Assembly (NCBI RefSeq): GCF_000696095.1
Contig: NZ_BAYX01000011.1
Location: 124,001-188,000, forward strand
Direction: 5' to 3'
Source: Rhizobium rhizogenes NBRC 13257
Lineage (GTDB): Bacteria > Pseudomonadota > Alphaproteobacteria > Rhizobiales > Rhizobiaceae
Length of the DNA: 64,000 nucleotides
The translations under genes and the position numbers were made by a program. Below are positions 26,198 through 34,417 of the stretch, piece after piece; the stretch's first letter is position 1; each line of letters opens with the position of its first letter. Under the pieces are notes generated by a model. It worked only from the letters and a program-made list of their open reading frames with translations. It did not search any database and had not been told where the DNA came from.

Positions 26198-26512
26198 ATG
26201 CCAAGAGGAGATAAATCCGCTTACACCGACAAGCAGAAGCGCAAGGCCAAGCACATCGAGGAAAGCTACGAAAGCCGCGGCGTTTCCGAGGAAGAGGCCG
26301 AACGCCGCGCCTGGGCGACCGTCAACGAGGAAAGCGGCGGCGGCAAGAAATCCGGCTCCGGCCGGGGCCATCCTGAAAACCATACATCGTCCGAGAAAGG
26401 TGGTCGGATCGGCGGAAAAGCCTCCGCGAGCCGCTCCGCAGCTGAACGTTCGGCATCCGCGAAGAAAGCGGCCGCTACCCGCAAGCGCAATGAGCAACAG
26501 GCACATCATTAG
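26198..26512 (+). CDS. Small basic protein, annotated elsewhere as plasmid stabilization protein
   Basis: 104 residues from the ATG at 26198, which follows AGAGGAG. Begins MPRGDKSAYTDKQKRKA, with a SEEEAERRAWATVNEESGGG segment and a Lys/Ala/Ser-rich tail with KGG and GGKA repeats. Proteins with this start are widespread in rhizobia under the name plasmid stabilization protein, but no toxin-antitoxin or partition motif is visible. A stress-linked KGG-like role is equally possible. Confidence 0.8.
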   Translation: MPRGDKSAYTDKQKRKAKHIEESYESRGVSEEEAERRAWATVNEESGGGKKSGSGRGHPENHTSSEKGGRIGGKASASRSAAERSASAKKAAATRKRNEQQAHH

Positions 26513-26660
26513 CCCGGCATTTGCGGAAAGGAGCCATACGGCTCGATCCAAGAAGAAATGGTCGCAGGTCCAGCCCCTTCCGTTCCGCCACGCCGATGCT
26601 AAGCTTCCATGACGATTGTGCGGGAACAGCAGGCGGTGCTAGAGACGGGAGGAACTTCGA

Positions 26661-27398
26661 ATGGCTTATGAGCTCTACTACTGGGATGGCATTCAGGGCC
26701 GTGGCGAATTCGTGCGTCTGGCGCTCGAGGAGGCTGGCGCCGATTACATCGACGTCAGCCGTGGTCCGGCGAGCGAGGGCCAGGGCATGCGTGCGATGTT
26801 TGCCGAGATGGAGAGCAAGTCGAAAGCGCATATTCCGCTCGCCCCACCCTTTCTGAAGGATGGCGATCTCGTCATCTCGCATGTCGCCAATATCCTGATG
26901 TATCTGGGTCCCAAACTCGGCCTTGCGCCGGAGGATCAAGGCCATCGCCATGTGGTCAACGGCCTGCAATTGACGATCACCGATCTCGTCGCTGAGGTAC
27001 ACGACACGCACCACCCGATCGCCACCTCGAAATATTACGAGGAGCAGAAGGAGGAAGCCAAGGCCCGCGCCGCCGAGTTTCTCGACAATCGCATGCCGAA
27101 ATTCCTCGGCTATTTCGAGCGCGTCCTGGAGCAGAATCCGAAGGGGCCAATACACATATTCGGCAACCGGCTCACCTATGTCGATCTATCATTGTTCCAG
27201 GTGTTCGAAGGGCTGCGCTATGCCTTCCCACGCGCAACTGCGCATCTGAGCGACGAGTATCCGCATCTGGCTGCTTTGCGCGAGACCGTTGCAAAACGAC
27301 CGAACATTGCCCGATACCTCGCATCCGAGCGCCGCATTCCCTTCAACGAAGATGATATCTTCCGGCATTATCCCGAGCTGGACAGGAGCGCGGCATGA
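26661..27398 (+). CDS. Glutathione S-transferase family protein
   Basis: 245 residues. The N-terminal thioredoxin-like domain starts YELYYWDGIQGRGEFVRLAL, which matches sigma/alpha-like GSTs with the catalytic Tyr near the start. The C-terminal helical domain carries RLTYVDLSLFQVF. GGGAGGA precedes the ATG. Its stop overlaps the next gene's start (ATGA), so it is coupled to the ICMT-like gene. Substrate not known; detoxification is a reasonable guess. Confidence 0.9.
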   Translation: MAYELYYWDGIQGRGEFVRLALEEAGADYIDVSRGPASEGQGMRAMFAEMESKSKAHIPLAPPFLKDGDLVISHVANILMYLGPKLGLAPEDQGHRHVVNGLQLTITDLVAEVHDTHHPIATSKYYEEQKEEAKARAAEFLDNRMPKFLGYFERVLEQNPKGPIHIFGNRLTYVDLSLFQVFEGLRYAFPRATAHLSDEYPHLAALRETVAKRPNIARYLASERRIPFNEDDIFRHYPELDRSAA

Positions 27399-27970
27399 GC
27401 GAAGCACGGTTACTCGCGCTCTTCTTTCCGGCCTGCTGGAGCATCTGGGGATTGATCTGGGCTGCCGCAGCGTTCAGCGTCAAGAAGACGACGCGGAGCG
27501 AGGATCCATTGTCGCGGTTTTCGAACACCGCCCCGATCTGGATATGCGGCCTTCTGCTGCTGGTGCCCCCAGCCCGGCTTGGCCCACTCTCGTTCCAGAT
27601 CGTTCCGCAGAATCTGATCTATTATGGCATTGGCGCGGTGCTAATGGTCGTCGGCCTAAGCTTTGCCGTCTGGGCGCGCTATCACATCGGCCGCAACTGG
27701 AGCGGTGTGATCACCGTCAAGGAGGATCATGCGCTGATCCGCACCGGCCCTTATGCCATCGTCCGTCATCCCATCTATTCCGGCCTGCTGCTCGCCATCA
27801 TCGGTTCGGCGCTCGCGCGTGGCGATGTCGCCGCCTTGCTGGCGATCGCCTTCATGCTCTACGCCGTCCTGCGCCGCGTCAGCATCGAGGAACGCTGGAT
27901 GAGCGAGACATTCGGTCAGGCCTATGTGGACTACAAGGCCACGACGCCAGCGCTCGTGCCGTTCGTGTAA
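27395..27970 (+). CDS. Isoprenylcysteine carboxyl methyltransferase (ICMT) family membrane protein
   Basis: 191 residues, four or five membrane helices. The ICMT/PEMT signature is present: GPYAIVRHPIYSGLLL (~residues 118-133) and later EERWMSETFGQAYVDYK. These bacterial members methylate unknown small or lipid substrates. Coupled to the upstream GST gene by a 4-base overlap. Confidence 0.88.
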   Translation: MSEARLLALFFPACWSIWGLIWAAAAFSVKKTTRSEDPLSRFSNTAPIWICGLLLLVPPARLGPLSFQIVPQNLIYYGIGAVLMVVGLSFAVWARYHIGRNWSGVITVKEDHALIRTGPYAIVRHPIYSGLLLAIIGSALARGDVAALLAIAFMLYAVLRRVSIEERWMSETFGQAYVDYKATTPALVPFV

Positions 27971-27976
27971 TAGAGG

Positions 27977-28864
27977 CTAGCCGTTCAGAGGCTTCGCGGC
28001 TTCGAAAAAATCGGCCCATGGATCGGCGAAGCGATCGTTCAGCTGCGAAGCCGCATTCTTGACGGTGAAGGAAGCCGGGCCGATCTTCCCGGTCAATTCT
28101 TCCCAGGCAAGCGGCATCGAAATCGCCGCTCCCGGCCTCGCGCGGGCCGAATAGGGCGCGACAGCGGTATTGCCGCGGCCGTTGCGCAGGTAGTCGATGA
28201 AGATGTGGCCGGCCCGTTTCGTTTTCGCGGCAACCGAAAGATATTCTTCCGGGCTGTCGGCGCTCATACCATGGGCGATCGCTTCAGCTGCGGCCTTGAC
28301 ATCCGGCCAGGTTGCTTTTGGCTTGAGCGGAGCGACCACATGCAATCCCTTGCCGCCCGACGTCTTGACGAAGGAGGCAAGCCCCATCTCCTCAAACCGC
28401 GCCTTTATGTCCTGCGCACCGGCGATAACCGCGCTCCAGACGACATCATCGCCGGGGTCGAGGTCCATGATGATCATATCGGGCTTTTCCCAATGAGCCG
28501 TCGTCGTGCCCCAGGGATGGATTTCCAGCGCGGCGGATTGGACGAGCGCGGCAAGCCCATCGAAATCTCGGATCCTGAGCAGTTTCTCGCCGTCCTTGTC
28601 CTCGGGATCAGCAATTTCCTCGATATGCGGATTGATACCTTTCCAGGCATGCTTCTGGAAAAAACGAGGGCCTTTTATGCCATCGGGGCAGCGCAGCAGC
28701 GCCAGAGGCCGATCGACGACGAAAGGTGCCATGCGCGACCAGGCAAGCGCGTAGTAGTCGACAAGATCCTGTTTGCTGACGCCGTCATCCGGCCAATAGA
28801 TCCGCTCCGGATGCGTCAGCTGCACGGAAGTCTTCGCAAGGTCCTGTGCGGGCGTCTTTGCCAT
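27977..28864 (-). CDS. Stand-alone LigD-type DNA polymerase/primase domain protein
   Basis: 295 residues. The start at 28864 is chosen because GGAG lies 9 bases before it; three ATGs lie further upstream. It matches the polymerase (primase-like) domain of bacterial NHEJ ligase D: LTHPERIYWPDDGVSKQDL near the N-terminus, catalytic IIMDLDPGDD, and KTSGGKGLHVV. No ligase or phosphoesterase domain is present and no ku gene is in the window. It probably fills or extends ends in DNA break repair. Confidence 0.92.
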   Translation of the reverse strand: MAKTPAQDLAKTSVQLTHPERIYWPDDGVSKQDLVDYYALAWSRMAPFVVDRPLALLRCPDGIKGPRFFQKHAWKGINPHIEEIADPEDKDGEKLLRIRDFDGLAALVQSAALEIHPWGTTTAHWEKPDMIIMDLDPGDDVVWSAVIAGAQDIKARFEEMGLASFVKTSGGKGLHVVAPLKPKATWPDVKAAAEAIAHGMSADSPEEYLSVAAKTKRAGHIFIDYLRNGRGNTAVAPYSARARPGAAISMPLAWEELTGKIGPASFTVKNAASQLNDRFADPWADFFEAAKPLNG

Positions 28865-28944
28865 CCGCATACACTCCATCATCGGTGCTGCGCCGGGCAT
28901 AGGTTACCATTGCCCGGTGCAAGAAGTCGATTGGCGGCTGCACC

Positions 28945-29739
28945 TCACGGCATCAGTTGGCCACCATTCACCTCGATCACCTGACCGGTGATGTAGCCGG
29001 AAAGGGTTGGCGAAGCGAGGAAGAGGTAGGCGCCGACGCAATCTTCCGACGTGCCGACAAAGCCCATGGGAATGGTCTTGCGCTGCAATTCCATCTGCTC
29101 GTCATTGGTATAGCGCTCGTGGAACGGCGTCGCGATAACGCCCGGCGCCACGGCATTGACGCGGATCTTGTCACCGACGAATTCCTTGGCAAGGCCATGG
29201 GTGATGGTCGAGACGAAGCCCTTGGAGGCGGCGTAGAGGATCGCACCGTTGCCGCCGCCATTGCGGGCGGCGATCGAGGTGGTGTTGATGATAAAGCCGC
29301 CCTGCTTCTTCAAGTGCGGGTGCGCGGCCCGGGTCGCGGCGAGCACCGAGCGGGCGTTGAGATTCATCACGCGCTCATAATGTGCATCGGTCATCTCGGA
29401 GGTTGGGACACGGCCAAGCATGCCGCCGGCATTGTTGATCAGACCGTCGAGACCACCGAAAGCTTCTGCCGTTTCGTTGACCACGCGCTCGGTCTCGCCG
29501 TCCTGCGAAACGTCACCCTGGACCAGATGCACCTTCCCGTCAGCGGCGGTGATCTCTGCGGCGAGCTTTTCGGCCAGCTCGCGGCTGGCGTTGAAGTGGA
29601 TACCGACATTCATGCCCTGCTGGGCAAACGCGCGCGCCAAGGCCGCGCCGATGCCGGTCGAGGCGCCGGTGATCAGCACCCGCTTGCCCGCGAGGTCGGG
29701 AATACGAATGTATGCGAGGGATTGCGCGAGTTCTGTCAT
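28945..29739 (-). CDS. SDR family oxidoreductase
   Basis: 264 residues from the ATG at 29739, preceded by AGGAGGAG. Classical short-chain dehydrogenase: TGASTGIGAALA near residue 26, NNAGGMLG, catalytic Ser and YAASK, and the C-terminal SGYITGQVIEVNGGQLMP. Substrate not deducible; close relatives are annotated 3-oxoacyl-ACP reductase or glucose dehydrogenase. Downstream of pcaIJF but separated from it by a terminator. Confidence 0.9.
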   Translation of the reverse strand: MTELAQSLAYIRIPDLAGKRVLITGASTGIGAALARAFAQQGMNVGIHFNASRELAEKLAAEITAADGKVHLVQGDVSQDGETERVVNETAEAFGGLDGLINNAGGMLGRVPTSEMTDAHYERVMNLNARSVLAATRAAHPHLKKQGGFIINTTSIAARNGGGNGAILYAASKGFVSTITHGLAKEFVGDKIRVNAVAPGVIATPFHERYTNDEQMELQRKTIPMGFVGTSEDCVGAYLFLASPTLSGYITGQVIEVNGGQLMP

Positions 29740-29830
29740 GACGGCTCCTCCTGAAAGTCGACAACAAATCATACGATGAAATCGCGACTGTAATATCAGG
29801 CGGAAGCGCGGCGCGGCAATGCGCGAGAGA

Positions 29831-29872
29831 CAAACAAAAGCGGGCCGCCCGGAACATTCCGCGCGGCCTGCC
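29831..29872 (-). terminator. Terminator after pcaF
   Basis: On the minus strand a long GC-rich stem (GCAGGCCGCGCGGAA paired with TTCCGGGCGGCCCGC, two mismatches) with a 2-base loop is followed by TTTTGTTTG. It lies ~20 bases after the pcaF stop. Confidence 0.75.
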
Positions 29873-29892
29873 GTCAATTCATCGTGAGGGGA

Positions 29893-31098
29893 TCAGACCC
29901 GCTCGAGTGCAATGGCGATACCCTGGCCGACACCGATGCACATGGTCGACAGCGAGTAGCGCCCACCGACTTCCTTCAATTCCAGCGCTGCCGTGCCGGC
30001 GATACGGGCGCCTGACATGCCGAGCGGATGGCCGAGCGCGATGGCCCCGCCGTTGCGGTTGACGCGGGCATCGTCGCCGGCAATGCCGAGTTCACGCAGA
30101 ACGGCAAGGCCCTGCGAGGCGAAGGCCTCGTTTAGTTCGATGACGTCGAACTGTTCCTGGCGCATGCCAAGCCGTGCCATCAGCTTGCGCGACGCCGGAA
30201 CTGGGCCGATGCCCATGACGCGCGGCGGCACGCCGGCGACAGCGCCGCCGAGGATGCGGGCAATCGGCGTCAGGCCATATTTCTTCACTGCCGCTTCCGA
30301 AGCAATGATCAGCGCCGCAGCGCCGTCGTTGACGCCGGAAGCATTGCCGGCGGTGACCGTGCCGCCTTCCTTCTTGAACGGCGTACCGAGCTTGGCCAAA
30401 GTCTCGATCGTCGTGGCGCGCGGATGCTCGTCCTTGCCGACGACGATGGCATCGCCCTTGCGCTGAGGAATGGTGACCGGGGTGATCTCCTTGGCGAGAC
30501 GGCCGCTTTCCTGTGCGGCAGCGGCCTTGGCCTGCGAGTGGACGGCAAAGGCGTCCTGGTCTTCGCGGCTGACCTTATAGTCCTCCGCAACATTCTCGCC
30601 GGTTTCCGGCATGGAATCGACGCCATATTGCTTTTTCATCAGCGGATTAATGAAGCGCCAGCCGATAGTGGTGTCGTAGATCTCGGCGTTGCGCGAAAAG
30701 GCGCTGTCCGCCTTGGGGATGACGAGGGGCGCCCGCGACATGCTCTCGACGCCACCGGCGATCATCAGTTCGGCTTCGCCCGCGCGAATGGCTCGCGCGG
30801 CAGCAACGGCGGCGTCCATGCCCGAGCCGCAGAGGCGGTTGATCGTCGTACCCGAAACCGAGACCGGCAAGCCGGCGAGCAGCGCCGACATGCGCGCGAC
30901 GTTTCTATTGTCCTCGCCCGCCTGGTTGGCGCAGCCATAAATCACGTCATCGACGGCTTCCCAATCGACGGAACCGTTGCGCTCGATGAGTGCCTTCAAG
31001 GGCACAGCACCGAGATCGTCGGCGCGAACGGAAGAGAGCGAACCGCCGAAGCGGCCAATGGGGGTGCGGATATAGTCGCAGATGAAGGCTTCGGTCAT
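29893..31098 (-). CDS. pcaF: 3-oxoadipyl-CoA thiolase PcaF
   Basis: 401 residues from the ATG at 31098. It cleaves 3-oxoadipyl-CoA with CoA to succinyl-CoA and acetyl-CoA, the last step of the beta-ketoadipate pathway. Thiolase active sites: acyl-accepting Cys in NRLCGSGMDA (about C90), GHPLGMSGAR with the catalytic His, and CIGVGQG with the second Cys near the C-terminus. The NRLCGSG and RFGGSL segments fit the PcaF subgroup. It follows pcaJ by 10 bases. Confidence 0.95.
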   Translation of the reverse strand: MTEAFICDYIRTPIGRFGGSLSSVRADDLGAVPLKALIERNGSVDWEAVDDVIYGCANQAGEDNRNVARMSALLAGLPVSVSGTTINRLCGSGMDAAVAAARAIRAGEAELMIAGGVESMSRAPLVIPKADSAFSRNAEIYDTTIGWRFINPLMKKQYGVDSMPETGENVAEDYKVSREDQDAFAVHSQAKAAAAQESGRLAKEITPVTIPQRKGDAIVVGKDEHPRATTIETLAKLGTPFKKEGGTVTAGNASGVNDGAAALIIASEAAVKKYGLTPIARILGGAVAGVPPRVMGIGPVPASRKLMARLGMRQEQFDVIELNEAFASQGLAVLRELGIAGDDARVNRNGGAIALGHPLGMSGARIAGTAALELKEVGGRYSLSTMCIGVGQGIAIALERV

Positions 31099-31108
31099 GG
31101 TCTTTTCC

Positions 31109-31798
31109 TTAGAGCGCCGGCACGACGAGGTCGGCGACGGAACCATTCGTATGGAGCGGTGCGCCGGTCATCGCCTGCAGCTCGTCCATGGTCATGACAG
31201 CCAGCTTTTCACGCACGACGAAACGTCCATTGGCGATATCGATGACGGCATGGCTCGTATAGACGCGGGTGATGCAGCCGACGCCGGTCAGTGGGAAAGT
31301 GCAGGCCTCCACCAGTTTCGGCTTGCCGTCCTTCGTCACATGCTCGGTGATGACGAAAACCTGCTTGGCGCCATGCACCAGGTCCATGGCGCCACCAACG
31401 GCAGGCACGCCCTTGGAGCCGACGCGCCAGTTGGCAAGGTCACCGTTCTGCGCCACCTGATAGGCACCGAGGATCGCCACATCGAGATGGCCACCACGCA
31501 CCATGGCAAAGCTATCGGCGTGGTGGAAAAAGGCAGCGCCGGGCTTCAGCGTGACGGCCTTCTTGCCGGCGTTGATCAGGTCCCAATCCTCCTCACCCTC
31601 TGCCGGCGGCTCGCCGAAATCGAGGATGCCGTTTTCCGTGTGAAAGATTGCCTGGCGTCCGGCGGGCTGGTAGCGGGCGACCATTTCCGGGAAGCCGATG
31701 CCGAGATTCACATAGGCACCGTCTTCAATGTCCTGAGCCGCGCGCCAGGCGATCTGGGCGTTGGAGAGCTTGATGTCGTCGCGTGTGTCGATGGTCAT
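31109..31798 (-). CDS. pcaJ: 3-oxoadipate CoA-transferase subunit B
   Basis: 229 residues. SCOT family beta subunit: NLGIGFPEMV, ENGILDFGEPP (with the catalytic Glu), and GGHLDVAILGAYQV. With PcaI it moves CoA from succinyl-CoA to 3-oxoadipate. The ATG overlaps the pcaI stop by four bases, so the two subunits are coupled. Confidence 0.95.
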   Translation of the reverse strand: MTIDTRDDIKLSNAQIAWRAAQDIEDGAYVNLGIGFPEMVARYQPAGRQAIFHTENGILDFGEPPAEGEEDWDLINAGKKAVTLKPGAAFFHHADSFAMVRGGHLDVAILGAYQVAQNGDLANWRVGSKGVPAVGGAMDLVHGAKQVFVITEHVTKDGKPKLVEACTFPLTGVGCITRVYTSHAVIDIANGRFVVREKLAVMTMDELQAMTGAPLHTNGSVADLVVPAL

Positions 31799-32502
31799 GC
31801 GTATACCACTCCGGCCCGAATGAGACTTTCTTCCTGTTGTGGATCGGCGACTTCCACGACGCCGTTGACGAAGATGCCTGGGGTGACGATGTGCTCGGGA
31901 TCGAGCTCGCCGAGGGCGACAATTTTCGAGACCTGCGCGATCGTCCTGGCTGCGGCCATGCACATCAGCGGATTAAAATTGCGGCCGGCCTTGTTGTAGA
32001 TGAGGTTGCCATGCACATCGCCGAGTTGGGCTTTGACAATGGCAAAATCGGCCTTGAGCCAACGCTCCTGAACATAGTTGCGGCCGTCGAATTCGGCTAT
32101 GACCTTGCCGTTTGCGAGCTCGGTGCCATAGGCGGTTGGCGTGTAAAAGGCCGGGATTCCGGCGCCGCCGGCGCGGATGCGCTCGGCCAGAGTCCCCTGG
32201 GGCACCAGTTCCAGCTCGATTTCGCCCGCCAGATAGCGGTCCGTGAAGGCGCGTGGATCGGACGAGCGTGGGAAAGAGCAGATCATCTTGCGGACCATGC
32301 CCGCATCGATCATCGCCGCGATGCCGATGCGCCCATTGCCGGCATTGTTGTTGATGACAGTCAGGTTCTTCGGGCCCTTGTCGATCAGCGCATGAATGAG
32401 TTCGATCGGCGCGCCGGAGCCGCCGAAGCCGCCGATCATGATGGTCGCGCCATCGCCGATATCCGAGACGGCGGCTGCCGTGCTCGCAATTGTCTTGTCC
32501 AT
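31795..32502 (-). CDS. pcaI: 3-oxoadipate CoA-transferase subunit A
   Basis: 235 residues from the ATG at 32502, which has GGGAG seven bases upstream; an in-frame ATG seven codons earlier has no such site. Family motif GGFGGSGAPIELIHAL near residue 25 (CoA-binding), and GGAGIPAFYTPTAYGT. First gene of pcaIJF, divergent from pcaR. Confidence 0.95.
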   Translation of the reverse strand: MDKTIASTAAAVSDIGDGATIMIGGFGGSGAPIELIHALIDKGPKNLTVINNNAGNGRIGIAAMIDAGMVRKMICSFPRSSDPRAFTDRYLAGEIELELVPQGTLAERIRAGGAGIPAFYTPTAYGTELANGKVIAEFDGRNYVQERWLKADFAIVKAQLGDVHGNLIYNKAGRNFNPLMCMAAARTIAQVSKIVALGELDPEHIVTPGIFVNGVVEVADPQQEESLIRAGVVYA

Positions 32503-32610
32503 GCGGAAACTCCCGTTTGCCATTGCGGGCGGATAAAGACGGCCCGTCCTCTCCCTTCGAAATAGATCAGCGCAGGCTGGACGGCAATTAATTTGCGCGT
32601 TATTTGATTT

Positions 32611-32629
32611 TTGTTCATATATCGCACAA
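32611..32629. promoter_or_regulatory. Candidate PcaR operator
   Basis: An element with mirrored ends TTGT and ACAA (TTGTTCATATATCGCACAA) lies in the 152-base divergent gap between pcaI and pcaR. The place and A+T-rich core fit an IclR-type operator, but the symmetry is weak. Candidate only. Confidence 0.4.
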
Positions 32630-32654
32630 ATTGAAGGCAAATTTGGAGAGCATC

Positions 32655-33410
32655 ATGCGGGAAACCGACTTTGTCAGCGGCTTTGCCAGGGGCCTGAAGG
32701 TGATCGAGGCTTTCGGCGAGACCCAGCAGCGCCTGTCGATCGCCGAGGCGTCGAAGCTGACCGGCCTCGACCGCGCCACGGTGCGCCGCTCGTTGCTGAC
32801 GCTGGCGGAGCTCGGCTATGCCGACTATGATGGCAAATTCTTTACGCTGACGCCGAAGATCCTGCGGCTCGGCCATGCCTATCTCGCCGCCACGCCGCTG
32901 CCGACGATCATCCAGCCCTATCTCGATCAACTTGCGGAACAGGCCGGGCACAATGCCTCGGCCTCGGTGCTTGATGGTACCGAGGTAGTCTATATCGCCC
33001 GCGCCTCGCAGCGTCGGGTGATGTCGATCAACCTCACCCCCGGCAGCCGCCTGCCCGCCTTCTGCGCCTCCATGGGCCGCGTGCTGCTCGCCGCCCTGCC
33101 GGAGAGCGAGGCGCGCGCCGTTCTGGCCCGGACGGACCTCAAGGCAAATACGCCGAATACAAAGACGGACCCGGAGGAGCTGATAGCCGAGTTTCGCCGC
33201 GTGCGGGCTGAAGGCTACGCCGTCATCGACCAGGAACTGGAAATCGGACTCTGCTCCATCGCCGTCCCGGTGGAGAACGATCGCGGCCAGACGGTAGCAG
33301 CCATCAACATCGGCGCCCCAGCCGCCTATGTCGCCGCCGCCGAAATGGCCGAGCGGTTTCTGCCGCTATTGCGGGAGACGCAAAAGGCGTTGCGACTGGT
33401 TTTGCGCTGA
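32655..33410 (+). CDS. pcaR: IclR family regulator of the beta-ketoadipate pathway, PcaR
   Basis: 251 residues from the ATG at 32655 (GGAGAG upstream). N-terminal winged helix (LSIAEASKLTGLDRATVRRSL at ~23-43, in two parts), then an IclR effector domain (SINLTPGSRLPAFCASMGRVLLA in two parts, then GYAVIDQELEIGLCSIAVPV). It is divergent from pcaIJF, whose expression it should activate with 3-oxoadipate as inducer, as in other PcaR systems. It converges with the pobR-like gene. Confidence 0.92.
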   Translation: MRETDFVSGFARGLKVIEAFGETQQRLSIAEASKLTGLDRATVRRSLLTLAELGYADYDGKFFTLTPKILRLGHAYLAATPLPTIIQPYLDQLAEQAGHNASASVLDGTEVVYIARASQRRVMSINLTPGSRLPAFCASMGRVLLAALPESEARAVLARTDLKANTPNTKTDPEELIAEFRRVRAEGYAVIDQELEIGLCSIAVPVENDRGQTVAAINIGAPAAYVAAAEMAERFLPLLRETQKALRLVLR

Positions 33411-33416
33411 TCGACG

Positions 33417-34304
33417 CTACATCCCCAGCCTTGCGCGCTCGGCAATGCGCCAGGCGCGTGGCGTCTCCCCGGTCTGCTTCAGGAAAAAACGCGAGAAATA
33501 GGCGGGATCGGCAAAACCCAGGCGATAGCCGATTTCCTGCACCGAACCGAAGGTGAAGACCAGTTCGCGCTTGGCCTCATCGATCAGTTTGCGGGCGATC
33601 AGTTCGTGGATGGCTTGACCTGTCTTTCCGCGCACGATGCGGTTCAAATGGGTCGGCGAGATGCCGAGGGCTTCGGCGTAAAAGGCCGCCGGCTTGTGGG
33701 AGCGGAAATGGCGCTGGATCAGGCCGTATAACACTTCCATCCGCCGCTCGCTTTCGTCGGAAGCGCCCTGTCCTTCGCCCTCCTGCTGAGAAAGGCGGGC
33801 GGTCAGGAGCAGCGCCGATGTCAGATAGGCTTCGAGCAGATCGTTGCGGCCACCACGCCGGTTGGCGAATTCGCCACCTAACCGTCTCAACGTTCCGGCA
33901 ACGTAGGCCGCGTCCTCGTTCTCAACGTCGAGCCGTGTCAGGTGCGGCTTGGCCAGCCATTCGCCGAGCCGGCTGCGGTCACCGGGTGAGGTCTTGAGGT
34001 GCGAGATCAGCACGGTGATGACGAAGCCGTCTATATCTCGGGAAAAGCGGAAGCCGTGATTGAGGCGTGGTGGCACGGTGATGACGGCGGGCGGCATGAT
34101 CGCGTGGCTTTCGCCGTCGAAGACCGCGTCGCCCGAGCCGGCGTCTATGTACAAGATCTGAAAGAAACTCTCGTGGCGGTGCGGCCGGATTTCCCAATGA
34201 TGCAGACTGCTACGCGAGGGTATGGTTTCGCAATGCAGCCAGAAATCAGGCTTCCGGCCGGTATTTTCACCATAGAGCTCATAGGTTGGCACAGGCCTCG
34301 ACAT
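33417..34304 (-). CDS. pobR: AraC family regulator, probable PobR
   Basis: 295 residues: N-terminal cupin-like effector domain (HHWEIRPHRHESFFQILYI) and a C-terminal AraC DNA-binding domain with two helix-turn-helix units (SPTHLNRIVRGKTGQAIHEL; EIGYRLGFADPAYFSRFF). It is transcribed away from pobA with 113 bases between, the standard layout for the 4-hydroxybenzoate-responsive activator in rhizobia. The symbol rests on family and position. Confidence 0.88.
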   Translation of the reverse strand: MSRPVPTYELYGENTGRKPDFWLHCETIPSRSSLHHWEIRPHRHESFFQILYIDAGSGDAVFDGESHAIMPPAVITVPPRLNHGFRFSRDIDGFVITVLISHLKTSPGDRSRLGEWLAKPHLTRLDVENEDAAYVAGTLRRLGGEFANRRGGRNDLLEAYLTSALLLTARLSQQEGEGQGASDESERRMEVLYGLIQRHFRSHKPAAFYAEALGISPTHLNRIVRGKTGQAIHELIARKLIDEAKRELVFTFGSVQEIGYRLGFADPAYFSRFFLKQTGETPRAWRIAERARLGM

Positions 34305-34417
34305 GGCCCTCTCCCTCCGCCATGTTCGATTTGTGCAATTTCTCGGGTGAAATGTCCATTGTTACCGCCCTCTCCGCCGCGCAGAATTCGACAAAAGACG
34401 AAGCGCGGGAGGAGACC

